A DNA stretch of 64,000 bases, from positions 66,956 through 130,955 of the forward strand of contig JAZKXO010000024.1 of the NCBI GenBank assembly GCA_045611685.1, read 5' to 3'. Positions 26,201 through 35,243 of this stretch are shown in pieces. The stretch's first letter is position 1; the number at the start of each line of letters is the position of its first letter. Both the position numbers and the translations under genes were made by a program. This stretch comes from SIG701 sp045611685 (GTDB taxonomy: Bacteria; Bacillota; Clostridia; Oscillospirales; CAG-272). Below the pieces are notes generated by a model. It did not search any database, was not told where the DNA came from, and saw only the letters and a program-made list of their open reading frames with translations.

Positions 26201-27655
26201 TCAGGCGTTTTTCCACGTGCTGCGCGCAAAAAGTGCCAACACAGGGAAAATTTCAAGACGGCCGGCGAGCATATCTGCAGAAAGCACCAATTTGGAAAGC
26301 GCGCTGTATCCGCCGTAATGTCCGGCAGGTCCGACAGAATCGAACCCGGGACCGATGTTATTAAAGCACGCAATCACGGCAGAAAAATGTGTAGTGATTG
26401 AATAATCATCGAGCGAAAGGATCAGAAAACTCGCAAGAACAATGATTACGTATGCCGCCAGATACATTCCCGTATTGGCAACCACGCGTTCATCAACCAT
26501 TTGCCCGTCCTTTCGGATAATCTCCACCTTTTGCGGGTGGAGCGTAAGGCGAATGTTTCGGCGAAGGCTTTTGAGCAACAGTAGTACGCGCACACATTTT
26601 ATACCGCCGCCCGTACTGCCGGCACACGCACCGATTACCATAAGGCACAAAAGGATTGCCTTCGAAAAAGCAGGCCACAGATCAAAGTCAGCGGTAGCAA
26701 ATCCTGTGGTAGTGATAATAGAGGAAACCTGAAAAGCGGCATGGCGCAAGGTCTCGCCGAAAGTGGCGTAATAATCGCGCAGGTTCCACGCGATAAGACC
26801 GATACTGCCGAGCACAATGCCGATATACAAACGAAGTTCTTCATCCTTTAGAACTCCTTTGAATTGGCGGAGAACGATGAGATGATAGCAGGAGAAATTA
26901 ACACCGAACAAAAGCATAAATACCGTACACACATTCTGAATGTACGGGCTGTAGCCGGCTATGCTGTCCGCTTTTATGCCAAAGCCGCCTGTACCTGCCG
27001 TCGCAAACGCCGTACAAACGGCCTCAAACAGCGGCATCCCACCCATGAGCAAGAACAGAAAATTGACAAGAGTCAATGCAATATACAAAAGATAGAGAAT
27101 GAGCGCCGTCTGTTTCATACGGGGCACTAATTTGCTCACAGTGGGCCCCGGGCTTTCCGCACGGAGAAGGTGAAGCGTTGAGCCCCCGCTTTTGCCGGCG
27201 GAAGGTGCAATCGCCAAAAGAAACACCAGAACACCCATACCGCCGAGCCAATGGCTGAAGCTGCGCCAGTACAAAACGGCACGGGTCAATTTCTCCACAT
27301 TCGCAACAACCGAGGCACCCGTTGTCGTAAAACCGGATACAATCTCAAAAAAAGCATCAACGAACAGAGGAATTTCGCCGGAAATCCAGAACGGAAGGCA
27401 ACCGAAAAGACTCATCAGAACCCATGAGATACTGACGGTAACCATACCTTCCCCTGTGTACAAAGTACGATTCGCACGGCGGCAAAACAGATACAGCGTA
27501 CCGGCAAAAAGAAACACGCCGACAATAGAAACACCAAAAGCCAGGGCGGCACGCATCGTACCGTCCAGTACGGCGATCAGCAGTGACGGAACCATAAACA
27601 AGGCTTCCAGCATCAAAATCTGCGAGATCAGCCGCCCCATCATTTTATAATTCAT
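26201..27655 (-). CDS. trkH: Potassium transporter TrkH
   Basis: Second Trk-family channel subunit, 484 residues, TrkH type. Four pore repeats are visible through SGFTTTGASVV, TAGTGGFGIKA, ITTTGFATADFD and FNNIGPGFDSVG, along with the family's GACAGSTGGGIKCVR stretch. About ten to twelve hydrophobic helices are apparent. It lies 12 bases after trkA and 35 bases before ktrB, so all four potassium genes look co-transcribed. Its RCK partner is probably the two-lobed TrkA upstream. Confidence 0.92.
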   Translation of the reverse strand: MNYKMMGRLISQILMLEALFMVPSLLIAVLDGTMRAALAFGVSIVGVFLFAGTLYLFCRRANRTLYTGEGMVTVSISWVLMSLFGCLPFWISGEIPLFVDAFFEIVSGFTTTGASVVANVEKLTRAVLYWRSFSHWLGGMGVLVFLLAIAPSAGKSGGSTLHLLRAESPGPTVSKLVPRMKQTALILYLLYIALTLVNFLFLLMGGMPLFEAVCTAFATAGTGGFGIKADSIAGYSPYIQNVCTVFMLLFGVNFSCYHLIVLRQFKGVLKDEELRLYIGIVLGSIGLIAWNLRDYYATFGETLRHAAFQVSSIITTTGFATADFDLWPAFSKAILLCLMVIGACAGSTGGGIKCVRVLLLLKSLRRNIRLTLHPQKVEIIRKDGQMVDERVVANTGMYLAAYVIIVLASFLILSLDDYSITTHFSAVIACFNNIGPGFDSVGPAGHYGGYSALSKLVLSADMLAGRLEIFPVLALFARSTWKNA

Positions 27656-27667
27656 GATACGCCCCGA

Positions 27668-29026
27668 TTATGCAAAAATATCGTTTAATTGGTAAATCCG
27701 ATTGGAGCCGTTACTTACAACGATCACAGTATCTCCGGGAGCAAACGACGAGTTGCCGTCCGGAATAACGGTTTTTCCACCATGCATGATCGAAGCAATG
27801 AGAACGTTTTTCCGCAGTGTAAGGTCCTTAAGCGGCTCGTTTGTGTGGAGCGTTTCCGCATCCACGCGGAACTCGATTGCCTCCGCCTTTCCGTCTGCGA
27901 TAAAGTGAACGGCAATAGCGGCGCCGGTTTGGTTTTGCATGGCACGAACGTATCGGACAATACTGTTACAGCAAAGCTCCTTCGGGCTTATAATGCTGCC
28001 AAGCGGAAGGCTGTCCAGAATCCGGCTGTCCTCCACGCGTGCAATCTTTGTTATGACCTGCGGTACTTCGTGGCTGCTTCCGTACAACGAAATAATCATA
28101 TTCACCTCATCCATTCCGGTGAGGGATACAAGTGAATCAAAGCCGTCCAAGCCTTCGCTCTCCAGAAGATACTGACTGCTGGCATCTCCCATAACGACAT
28201 TGATGCCGGGAAGAAGTGACGAAAGCTGTACGCATCGGTCGCGGTCGATTTCGATGAGTTTTACGGCAACACCGTTCTTTTGCAGTTGTTCTGCCAGATA
28301 GAAGCTGGTACGTCCGCCGCCGCAGACAAGAACGCGACGCGCCTTACGGGTAATCATACCAAGATGCTTTAAAAGAGACGTCAGGTTGTTGGCAGGTGCG
28401 GTAACGAAAATTCGATCTCCTTCCTGAAGCACGAAATCACCGGCGGGTGTGATGACCTCGCCCCCGCGAAGGACCGCACAGACGAGAATCCTGCATTGCA
28501 CGATTGTATTGATTTTACTAAGCGGTACATCGCACAGTTTGCTGTTTTCATCGACACGCAGTTCTACGATCTCGACACGTCCCTTTGCGAATGTGTCCAA
28601 TTTTAAGAATCCCGGATATTTCAAAAGCCGTTCGATTTCCAAAGCGGCCTGCCGTTCCGGGTTTACGGTCATGGAGAGCGCAAACACGTCACGCATTTCG
28701 TAGATCTGATTCGTGTACTCGGGATTGCGGATACGGGCAATCGTATGGAGATGCGGATTCAGGCTGTGTGCCGTCATACAGCATAAAAGGTTTACTTCGT
28801 CCGTGCCGGTAACCGCAATAAGCAAGTCCGCGTTTTCCGCGTCCGCCTCTAAGAGAACCTCTTTTACAGCACAGTTTCCGCACACACTCATAACGTCGTA
28901 CTGCTGCATGCCCGTTTCCAGAACGGAAGAATCGCAGTCTACCAGCGTAAGATCGTGTCCTTCAAAAGAAAGTTTCCGCGTGAGGGTTGCGCCAACTTTT
29001 CCGATGCCGGCTACTATAATTTTCAT
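27668..29026 (-). CDS. trkA: Trk potassium system regulatory protein TrkA
   Basis: Double-length RCK protein of 452 residues with two RCK_N/RCK_C units. The first opens MKIIVAGIGKVGATLTRKLSFEGHDLTLVD and the second, near residue 225, opens RRVLVCGGGRTSFYLAEQLQKNGVAVKLIE; each unit ends in a TrkA_C lobe (EFRV/ELRV...GDRIFV/GDTVIVV). This is the typical TrkA layout, in contrast to single-unit KtrA. The ATG at 29026 is chosen because AGGAAAGG lies about ten bases upstream; an ATG eight codons earlier has none. Confidence 0.92.
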   Translation of the reverse strand: MKIIVAGIGKVGATLTRKLSFEGHDLTLVDCDSSVLETGMQQYDVMSVCGNCAVKEVLLEADAENADLLIAVTGTDEVNLLCCMTAHSLNPHLHTIARIRNPEYTNQIYEMRDVFALSMTVNPERQAALEIERLLKYPGFLKLDTFAKGRVEIVELRVDENSKLCDVPLSKINTIVQCRILVCAVLRGGEVITPAGDFVLQEGDRIFVTAPANNLTSLLKHLGMITRKARRVLVCGGGRTSFYLAEQLQKNGVAVKLIEIDRDRCVQLSSLLPGINVVMGDASSQYLLESEGLDGFDSLVSLTGMDEVNMIISLYGSSHEVPQVITKIARVEDSRILDSLPLGSIISPKELCCNSIVRYVRAMQNQTGAAIAVHFIADGKAEAIEFRVDAETLHTNEPLKDLTLRKNVLIASIMHGGKTVIPDGNSSFAPGDTVIVVSNGSNRIYQLNDIFA

Positions 29027-29135
29027 AAGATCTGTATCCTTTCCTGCCACCGGCAGAACTATGTCAAACGACTGTATAGAAATTTTTTCAGACGAAATTC
29101 GTTATTCTCCGCTGAAAAAATTCAATAAAGCGTAA

Positions 29136-29747
29136 TCAGGAATAGTATCTCACGGAGGTGATGACACGACCGAGAATTTCCACTTCGTCAACAATAATCG
29201 GCTCCATCGTCGTGTTTTCGGGCTGGAGACGAAAATGTCCGTTTTCTTTATAGAACGTTTTGACAGTAGCCTCGTCTTCGATCAAGGCCACGACGATATC
29301 TCCGTTTTCTGCCGAGGACTGCTTTTCCACAATGACAAGATCGCCGTCGAGAATTCCGGCGTCAATCATGCTCGTACCGCTGACACGAAGCGCAAAAAGT
29401 GAATCCGGATCGGCTTTACCTCTTTCCTGGGGAAACAGTACGTATCCATCGTAATTTTCAAAGGCAAGGATCGGCTGACCGGCGGTAACGCGGCCGAGGA
29501 TCGGAATACGCATACCGAACACGGGCGGCGCATATGCCGAACCGATACGCAAAGTACGGCTTTTTCCGTCCTCTTTACTGAGAAGATCCTTTTCAGTAAG
29601 TCTCTGCAGATACATATGGACAGTGGAGGTGCTTTTAATATTGAGCGCGGTCTTTATATCGCGCACAGACGGTGAATATCCTTTTTTATCAATCGTTTCT
29701 GCGATGTACTGAAGAATTTCCTGTTCGCGGTCTGTGGTTTTTCTCAT
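29136..29747 (-). CDS. lexA: LexA repressor
   Basis: SOS-response repressor with self-cleaving peptidase domain, 203 residues. The N-terminal winged helix (GYSPSVRDIKTALNIKSTSTVHMYLQRL) is followed by the autoproteolysis site Ala89-Gly90 in RVTAGQP, the catalytic Ser126 in SGTSMIDAG and Lys163 in ATVKTF. The ATG at 29747 has an exact GGAGG five bases upstream; a 19-codon N-terminal extension would overlap the promoter and is rejected. Its promoter is consensus. The potassium genes follow 109 bases later without a visible terminator. Confidence 0.95.
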   Translation of the reverse strand: MRKTTDREQEILQYIAETIDKKGYSPSVRDIKTALNIKSTSTVHMYLQRLTEKDLLSKEDGKSRTLRIGSAYAPPVFGMRIPILGRVTAGQPILAFENYDGYVLFPQERGKADPDSLFALRVSGTSMIDAGILDGDLVIVEKQSSAENGDIVVALIEDEATVKTFYKENGHFRLQPENTTMEPIIVDEVEILGRVITSVRYYS

Positions 29748-29775
29748 AATAACCTCCGAATGTTTCTTTGTTGAC

Positions 29776-29804
29776 ATTATAGCACACGGATTGCCCACTG
29801 TCAA
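29776..29804 (-). promoter_or_regulatory. Sigma-A promoter of lexA
   Basis: Perfect TTGACA (29799-29804) and TATAAT (29776-29781) with 17-base spacing on the minus strand. The lexA ATG is 28 bases downstream of the -10 box. Confidence 0.88.
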
Positions 29805-29823
29805 ACAAAAGTTCCCTTTGACG

Positions 29824-29837
29824 CGAATATTTGTTCT
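29824..29837. promoter_or_regulatory. Possible LexA (SOS) box
   Basis: CGAATATTTGTTCT resembles the Firmicutes SOS box (GAAC-N4-GTTC core) with one changed base in the left half-site. It lies 20 bases upstream of the lexA -35 box, where autoregulation would be expected, but the match is imperfect. Confidence 0.35.
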
Positions 29838-29925
29838 TTCCCTGAAAATGAAATATTATGTAACTTTTTGTATTTATATCCTTTTATGACGAAAATGTAA
29901 AATTGCGAACAAAATCCAAAAACTA

Positions 29926-29953
29926 TTGAAATGAGATTTTTTTCGTGTATAAT
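29926..29953 (+). promoter_or_regulatory. Sigma-A promoter of pckA
   Basis: TTGAAA (29926-29931) and TATAAT (29948-29953), spacing 16, about 47 bases before the pckA ATG. The upstream stretch is AT-rich. Confidence 0.7.
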
Positions 29954-29999
29954 GTATTATAGCAAAATTTGTGAATTAATATATACAGGAGTTTTTGCA

Positions 30000-31778
30000 A
30001 TGACCAACAACAAGCACATTCTCACGTGGATCGATGAAATGGCGGCCCTCACCCAGCCGGACAAGATCGTTTGGATTGACGGTTCCGAAGAACAGACCAA
30101 CGCCCTGCGTGCCGAGGCCTGCTCCACCGGTGAAATCATCAAACTGAACGATGAGCTCCTTCCGAACTGCTACCTTCACCGTACGGCTGTAAACGACGTA
30201 GCGCGCGTAGAAGGCAGAACGTTCATCTGCACCTCCAAAAAAGAAGATGCAGGCAGCATCAACAACTGGATGGCACCGGCTGAATGCTATGAGAAGCTCT
30301 CTAAGCTCTATCGCGGCTCCATGAAGGGACAGACCATGTACGTTATCCCCTACGCCATGGGTCAGGTCGGTTCTTCCTTTGCCAAGTACGGCATTGAGCT
30401 TACCGACTCTATCTACGTCGTTTTGAACATGCTTATCATGACCCGCGCCGGCAAGCATGTGCTTGAGGCTATGGGTGATGATGAAGGCTTCATCAAGGGT
30501 CTCCACGCAAGAGCTGATCTTGATGAGGAAAACCGCTACATCTGCCACTTCCCCGAGGATAACACCATCTGGAGTGTAAACTCCGGCTACGGCGGAAACG
30601 TTCTGCTCGGCAAGAAGTGCTTTGCTCTCCGCATTGCTTCTTATCTCGGCCGCAAGGAAGGCTGGATGGCTGAACATATGCTGATCCTCGGCGTCGAGAC
30701 TCCCGAAGGCGAGACGAAATATATCTCGGCCGCTTTCCCGTCCGCATGCGGCAAAACCAACCTCGCCATGCTGATTCCGCCGGAGATCTACAAGAACAAG
30801 GGCTACAAGGTATGGTGTGTCGGTGACGATATTGCATGGCTGCGCGTCGGCGAGGACGGCAGACTGTGGGCTGTCAACCCCGAGAACGGCTTCTTCGGCG
30901 TTGCCCCCGGCACCAACGAAAAGTCCAACCCGAACGCTCTGCACACCGCACAGCGCGACACCATCTTCACGAATGTCGTACACGATCTCGATACCAACAC
31001 CGTTTGGTGGGAAGGCCTCAACGACAACCCGCCGAAGAACGCGATTGACTGGAGAGGCAATCCCTGGGACTTCACTAAGTACGACAAGAACAATAAGGCA
31101 GCAACCGCAGGCGCGCATCCGAACTCCCGCTTTACCGCAATGGCTGAAAACTGCCCCTGCATCTCCGATAAGTTCAACGATCCCGCCGGTGTTCCGATCT
31201 CCGCTATCGTATTCGGCGGCCGCCGCGCCAAGACTGCTCCGCTGGTATATCAGTCCTTTAACTGGCAGCACGGTACGTTTGTCGGCTCCATTATGGCTTC
31301 CGAGACTACTGCTGCAGCCGCAGGTGCTGTCGGCGTAGTTCGCCGCGATCCTATGGCAATGCGCCCGTTCGTCGGCTACAACATGGGTGATTACTTCGCA
31401 CACTGGCTGAACATGGGCAAAAACATCCCGAACGCTCCGAAGATCTTCCACGTCAACTGGTTCCGTACCGACGACGAAGGCAACTTCATCTGGCCCGGCT
31501 TCGGCGACAACATGCGCGTTCTTATGTGGATCCTCGCTCGCTGTGAAGGCAAGGTGGACGCTGTGGAAACCGCCATCGGCTACGTCCCGAAGGCCGAGGA
31601 CATCAACATCGAAGGACTCGATATCACGATCGATACGATCCGCGATCTCCTTTCCGTTGATACCAAGTCCTGGAAAGAGGATATTTCTAATATCAAGGAA
31701 TTCTACGAGCTCGTCGGCGACCGCGTACCCGCAGAACTCAAAGAAGAGCTTGCTGCTCTCGAAGCACGCCTCGGTTGA
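30000..31778 (+). CDS. pckA: Phosphoenolpyruvate carboxykinase (GTP)
   Basis: Interconverts oxaloacetate and PEP with GTP/GDP; in anaerobes it often runs towards oxaloacetate. The 592 residues contain the GTP-PEPCK phosphate loop SAFPSACGKTNLAML with the reactive cysteine, the downstream KVWCVGDDIAWLR, PNSRFTA and FGGRR segments, matching the GTP rather than the ATP family. CAGGAG lies eight bases before the ATG at 30000; the longer frame from 29931 overlaps the promoter. Codons are strongly C-ending compared with neighbours, which suggests high expression. It ends at a strong terminator. Confidence 0.96.
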   Translation: MTNNKHILTWIDEMAALTQPDKIVWIDGSEEQTNALRAEACSTGEIIKLNDELLPNCYLHRTAVNDVARVEGRTFICTSKKEDAGSINNWMAPAECYEKLSKLYRGSMKGQTMYVIPYAMGQVGSSFAKYGIELTDSIYVVLNMLIMTRAGKHVLEAMGDDEGFIKGLHARADLDEENRYICHFPEDNTIWSVNSGYGGNVLLGKKCFALRIASYLGRKEGWMAEHMLILGVETPEGETKYISAAFPSACGKTNLAMLIPPEIYKNKGYKVWCVGDDIAWLRVGEDGRLWAVNPENGFFGVAPGTNEKSNPNALHTAQRDTIFTNVVHDLDTNTVWWEGLNDNPPKNAIDWRGNPWDFTKYDKNNKAATAGAHPNSRFTAMAENCPCISDKFNDPAGVPISAIVFGGRRAKTAPLVYQSFNWQHGTFVGSIMASETTAAAAGAVGVVRRDPMAMRPFVGYNMGDYFAHWLNMGKNIPNAPKIFHVNWFRTDDEGNFIWPGFGDNMRVLMWILARCEGKVDAVETAIGYVPKAEDINIEGLDITIDTIRDLLSVDTKSWKEDISNIKEFYELVGDRVPAELKEELAALEARLG

Positions 31779-31802
31779 TTTAATTAAATTAATCAGAAAA
31801 AG

Positions 31803-31832
31803 AAAAGTGCAACTCGTTTGAGTTGCACTTTT
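31803..31832. terminator. Bidirectional terminator between pckA and a dehydrogenase gene
   Basis: Thirteen-base perfect stem (31803-31815 with 31820-31832) and four-base loop, T-run on both strands. It lies between the convergent pckA stop and the dehydrogenase stop at 31836. Confidence 0.9.
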
Positions 31833-31835
31833 TTA

Positions 31836-32813
31836 TTACAGTTCCACTCGGCAACGGATCTCTCCGGCAAAAAAAGCACGTATGTTCTCCGCAATCTCGT
31901 CGATGCACCGCTGACGGGATTCAACGGCACCCCACGCCATATGCGGCGTCAGACACACGTTCGGAAGATCTCGAATCGCATAAAGCGGATTGGTAGTTGG
32001 TAATGGCTCTTCCGTATACACGTCAATACCAATACCGCCGAGTCTACCGTCGCGTACAGCCTCTGCGAGCGCCGCTTCATCCGTAACGGCACCGCGTGCC
32101 ACGTTTACGAAAACGGCGGACGGCTTCATCATAGCGATGCGCTCTTGGGAAATGAGTCCGCGCGTTTCGTCATTGAGCGGCGTGTGGACGGTGATCACAT
32201 CGGATTCGCGGCACAGGGTATCAATATCGACCGTGGGATAGTCCGGATCTTCCCGCCGACGGCAAACAATGACGCGGCACCCGAACGCCTCGGCGATCCT
32301 TGCAACTTTCTTGCCGATATTCCCCGCACCGACGATCCCCCATGTTTTGCCAGCGAGTTCGTGAAACGCCGGATACAAGCGATTCGCGACGCCGGACGCT
32401 GAATACGAGCCGTTTTTTACAAATTCGGTAAACGAGCCCAGCTGAAACACAAGCTGCAAAACGAGCGCCACGGTAAGTTGGGCAACGCTGTCCGTCGAAT
32501 ACCCAAGAACGTTACAAACGCCGATTCCACGGCTTCGACAGTACGAAAGGTCGATATTGTCGTACCCCGTAGCGGCAACGCAGATATGGCGGAGATTCCG
32601 AGCTCCTGCAAGATTCTTTTCATTCAGTTTGATTTTGTTTACGATAACGACCTCTGCATCACTAATGCGATCCGCGACCTCATCGGGGGACGTACACTGA
32701 TAAACCGTCAGATCCGTACATTTTTCGATCGAGGCGAAAGAAATGTCGTTCCCGAGCGTGGCGCCGTCCAGAATCACGGCACGAACGGGTGAGGCGTTTT
32801 TCGTGTCTTTCAT
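31836..32813 (-). CDS. D-isomer-specific 2-hydroxyacid dehydrogenase
   Basis: NAD-dependent reductase or dehydrogenase of the D-2-hydroxyacid family, 325 residues. The Rossmann domain signature GIVGAGNIGKKVARIAEAFG starts near residue 155. The catalytic arginine (NVARGAV, about 240), glutamate (VYTEEPLP) and histidine (CLTPHMAWG, about 295) are all present. The overall pattern is closest to hydroxypyruvate/glycerate or D-lactate types, but the substrate cannot be fixed. The start overlaps the hslO stop by four bases. Confidence 0.88.
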   Translation of the reverse strand: MKDTKNASPVRAVILDGATLGNDISFASIEKCTDLTVYQCTSPDEVADRISDAEVVIVNKIKLNEKNLAGARNLRHICVAATGYDNIDLSYCRSRGIGVCNVLGYSTDSVAQLTVALVLQLVFQLGSFTEFVKNGSYSASGVANRLYPAFHELAGKTWGIVGAGNIGKKVARIAEAFGCRVIVCRRREDPDYPTVDIDTLCRESDVITVHTPLNDETRGLISQERIAMMKPSAVFVNVARGAVTDEAALAEAVRDGRLGGIGIDVYTEEPLPTTNPLYAIRDLPNVCLTPHMAWGAVESRQRCIDEIAENIRAFFAGEIRCRVEL

Positions 32814-33697
32814 TTCTTCATATCCTTTCGCGCCGCGAGAATCTCCTCGCCTGTAAACACATATTTCTCATGGCAAAAGCGGCATTCTGTCTCAATCGGC
32901 TTTCCGTCTGACACAATCTCGGCGATATCCGCCTCACTCATGCTCACGAGCGCGCGTTTGTATTTATCCCGCTCGCACGTGCAAGTGTAAGCGATATCTA
33001 TTTCATCAAAATAATCAAACGGTATTCCTTCGAACACCATTTCAATAATCTCGGCAGGGGTATGCCCTACCTCGATGAGCTTCGACACGGAGCCAAGAGC
33101 GGTAACGTTCTTCTCGATCTGCGGAATCAGCGCCTCATCCGCCCCCGGAAGGAGCTGGAGAAGAAATCCGCCCGCGGCTTTTGGGGAATTGTCCGTATTC
33201 GCGCGTACGCCAAGTGCACAGACAGTCGGCGTTTGTTCGCTCGTGGCATAATATTCGGAAATATCGTCTCCGATCTCACCCGTTACGATCGGAGAGATGC
33301 CAACGTACGGCTCGCCCGTTCCGAAATCACGGATAATTCCGAGAGATCCGCGGCCGACAGCGCCGCCCACATCCAGTTTGCCAAGATCGTTCGGAGGAAG
33401 TTCCACGGAGCAGTCTTCCGCATATCCGCGCACATTGCCCTTGTAATCGCTCACACAAATGATCGTACCGGCGGGGCCGTCTCCTTTCAACTGGAGCGTG
33501 ATGGTATCGGTATCATCCTTGAGAAGAGAGCCCATCAGAGACGTTACGGTAAGACAGCGTCCAAGGGCTGCCGTCATCGTTTTTGAGGTTTTGTGTATTT
33601 CGTGCGCGCGCCGTACGATCGCGGTTGTATCCGCACACACGATCCGCACGCTTCCGTCCTCGGTCATGGCGCGCGTGAGAGTGGAGCTTTTATTCAT
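32810..33697 (-). CDS. hslO: Redox-regulated chaperone Hsp33
   Basis: Holdase chaperone activated by oxidation, 295 residues. The N-terminal core includes LTVTSLMGSLLKDDTDTITLQLKGDGP and the C-terminal zinc switch has the four cysteines as CTCE (about residues 239-241) and CRFC (about 272-275). GAGG lies nine bases before the ATG, and there is a perfect promoter upstream. The next gene is translationally coupled. Confidence 0.95.
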   Translation of the reverse strand: MNKSSTLTRAMTEDGSVRIVCADTTAIVRRAHEIHKTSKTMTAALGRCLTVTSLMGSLLKDDTDTITLQLKGDGPAGTIICVSDYKGNVRGYAEDCSVELPPNDLGKLDVGGAVGRGSLGIIRDFGTGEPYVGISPIVTGEIGDDISEYYATSEQTPTVCALGVRANTDNSPKAAGGFLLQLLPGADEALIPQIEKNVTALGSVSKLIEVGHTPAEIIEMVFEGIPFDYFDEIDIAYTCTCERDKYKRALVSMSEADIAEIVSDGKPIETECRFCHEKYVFTGEEILAARKDMKK

Positions 33698-33736
33698 AGA
33701 ATTTGCCTCTCATAAATCAAACGTAGAATTTTTGAT

Positions 33737-33765
33737 ATTATACCATTTGCCCGCGTGAATGTCAA
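33737..33765 (-). promoter_or_regulatory. Sigma-A promoter of hslO
   Basis: Perfect TTGACA (33760-33765) and TATAAT (33737-33742), spacing 17, on the minus strand about 40 bases before the start codon. Confidence 0.88.
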
Positions 33766-33935
33766 TAAGCCGCCCGCCTCGAACACCTCTCATCAGAGTG
33801 AAATTGTGAACAATCTTTAACGATTTAGCACGGACTGCATAAACCGCAAAATCAGCATCGATACTAACGGAGAAGAAATCAAGAAAGGATTTTGACGATA
33901 TGCCGAAAAGGCGGCATATCCGAAACGGAACGGAC

Positions 33936-35210
33936 ATGAAAAATCTCCCGAAACTTCTTTTAGTATCTATTCTTACTGTATCTGTGCTCATTCCCACGGT
34001 AAGTGCGGCGATCCTATCACCCGCCCTTAACATGATTGCCAAAAACTCCGAAATGGTAAAAAGCGGCAACACGTACTCCGGTGTTGTTTTTTCAAGCGCT
34101 GATTTCAAAAATGCAACCTCACTTACAGAAATTGACGCAATTACCGTTACTTCTCTGCCGGCGGCGGGCGCAGGGACGCTGTACCTCGGCTCTGTTCCCG
34201 TATCTGTCAATCAGACGATCTCGGGAAAGAATCTCGACAATCTGAAATTCATTCCGAGAACCGGTACAACCGACAGCAGTTTCACCTTTTCAACCGGACG
34301 CGATTATTCCGTTACCTGTCAGATGAAGATTACGGATGAAATCAATTTTGCGCCCGTAGCGGCATCCTACGAAGATACCGTTGCCGCATGGACCCAAAAG
34401 GATATCAGCTGCTATGGCTCCCTCGATGCCTATGACCCGGAGGGCGATCCCCTTCTGTTTGAGATCGTCGATTATCCTCAGAAGGGGCTCTTGATCCTCA
34501 CTGACAGCGTGCACGGCGATTTTCAGTACACGCCATACGTGGGCTGCTCGGGAAGCGACAGCTTCACCTACCGAGTCCGTGACAGTTACGGAAACTATTC
34601 GGAGACTGTCGCGGCAAACGTAACGATCTCACGTAAAAATCATACTGTCGTTTTCTCCGATATGACCAATCACTGGGCACACGCAGCGGCGATTGAAATG
34701 ACGGATAACGGTATTATGGACTACGCATCCGACGGTGAAAAAGCCGTGTTTTTGCCAGAAAAAACGGTCAACCGTGAGGAATTCCTCGTCATGGTGATGC
34801 GCGCGCTCGGCGCGGATCTTGATACCGAAAAAACGAACGTTCACACAGTTTTCGCGGACGATGACAAGATCTCGGACAAAAATAAAGTGTATGTCAGCGC
34901 CGCGTACAACGCCGGCATTATAAATGGCAGAGACGTAAACGGCGTTCTCATGTTCTGCCCCGAAGATTCGATCACCCGTGCCGAAGCCGCCGTGATGATC
35001 AACAACATTCTCGGCGCCGAAGTACCTTTAAGCGTTTCCCTGTTTGCTGATAATGACGCAATTCCCGCTTGGGCACAGAGCGCTATGTATGCCCTCTCCG
35101 ATCTCGGCATTCTCCGCGGGACAGGCGCTGGCGCGATCTCGCCTTATTCCACGATCAACCGCGCACAAACCGCGCAAATTCTCTTTAATCTCACAGAGTA
35201 CGTCAAATAA
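33936..35210 (+). CDS. S-layer-homology surface protein with cadherin-like domain
   Basis: Secreted wall-associated protein of 424 residues. Signal peptide MKNLPKLLLVSILTVSVLIP ends near TVSAA (residue 25). A first beta-rich region (30-125) is followed by a bacterial cadherin/tandem-95-like domain (about 130-228: DAYDPEGDPLLFEI...SDSFTYRVRDSYGN). Three SLH repeats fill the C-terminus: FSDMTNHWA (about 233), FADDDKISD (about 297) and FADNDAIPAWA (about 360), each with an ITRAEA- or INRAQT-like end. SLH domains usually bind pyruvylated cell-wall polymer. An ATG at 33900 could add 12 residues. Confidence 0.88.
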   Translation: MKNLPKLLLVSILTVSVLIPTVSAAILSPALNMIAKNSEMVKSGNTYSGVVFSSADFKNATSLTEIDAITVTSLPAAGAGTLYLGSVPVSVNQTISGKNLDNLKFIPRTGTTDSSFTFSTGRDYSVTCQMKITDEINFAPVAASYEDTVAAWTQKDISCYGSLDAYDPEGDPLLFEIVDYPQKGLLILTDSVHGDFQYTPYVGCSGSDSFTYRVRDSYGNYSETVAANVTISRKNHTVVFSDMTNHWAHAAAIEMTDNGIMDYASDGEKAVFLPEKTVNREEFLVMVMRALGADLDTEKTNVHTVFADDDKISDKNKVYVSAAYNAGIINGRDVNGVLMFCPEDSITRAEAAVMINNILGAEVPLSVSLFADNDAIPAWAQSAMYALSDLGILRGTGAGAISPYSTINRAQTAQILFNLTEYVK

Positions 35211-35214
35211 AAAA

Positions 35215-35238
35215 GCGGGCGCACCGAAGTGCGCCCGC
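35215..35238. terminator. Shared terminator between the SLH gene and cysK
   Basis: Perfect ten-base GC stem (35215-35224 and 35229-35238). The loop reads TTCG on the minus strand (a stable UUCG tetraloop) followed there by six T, ideal for ending cysK; the plus strand also has a short T-run. Confidence 0.9.
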
Positions 35239-35243
35239 AATTT

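Noticed and set aside
29976..31451. 491-codon open frame on the minus strand opposite pckA
   Set aside because: It is a mirror of the strongly biased pckA codons; it has no ribosome site, no recognisable domain, and pckA is certain.
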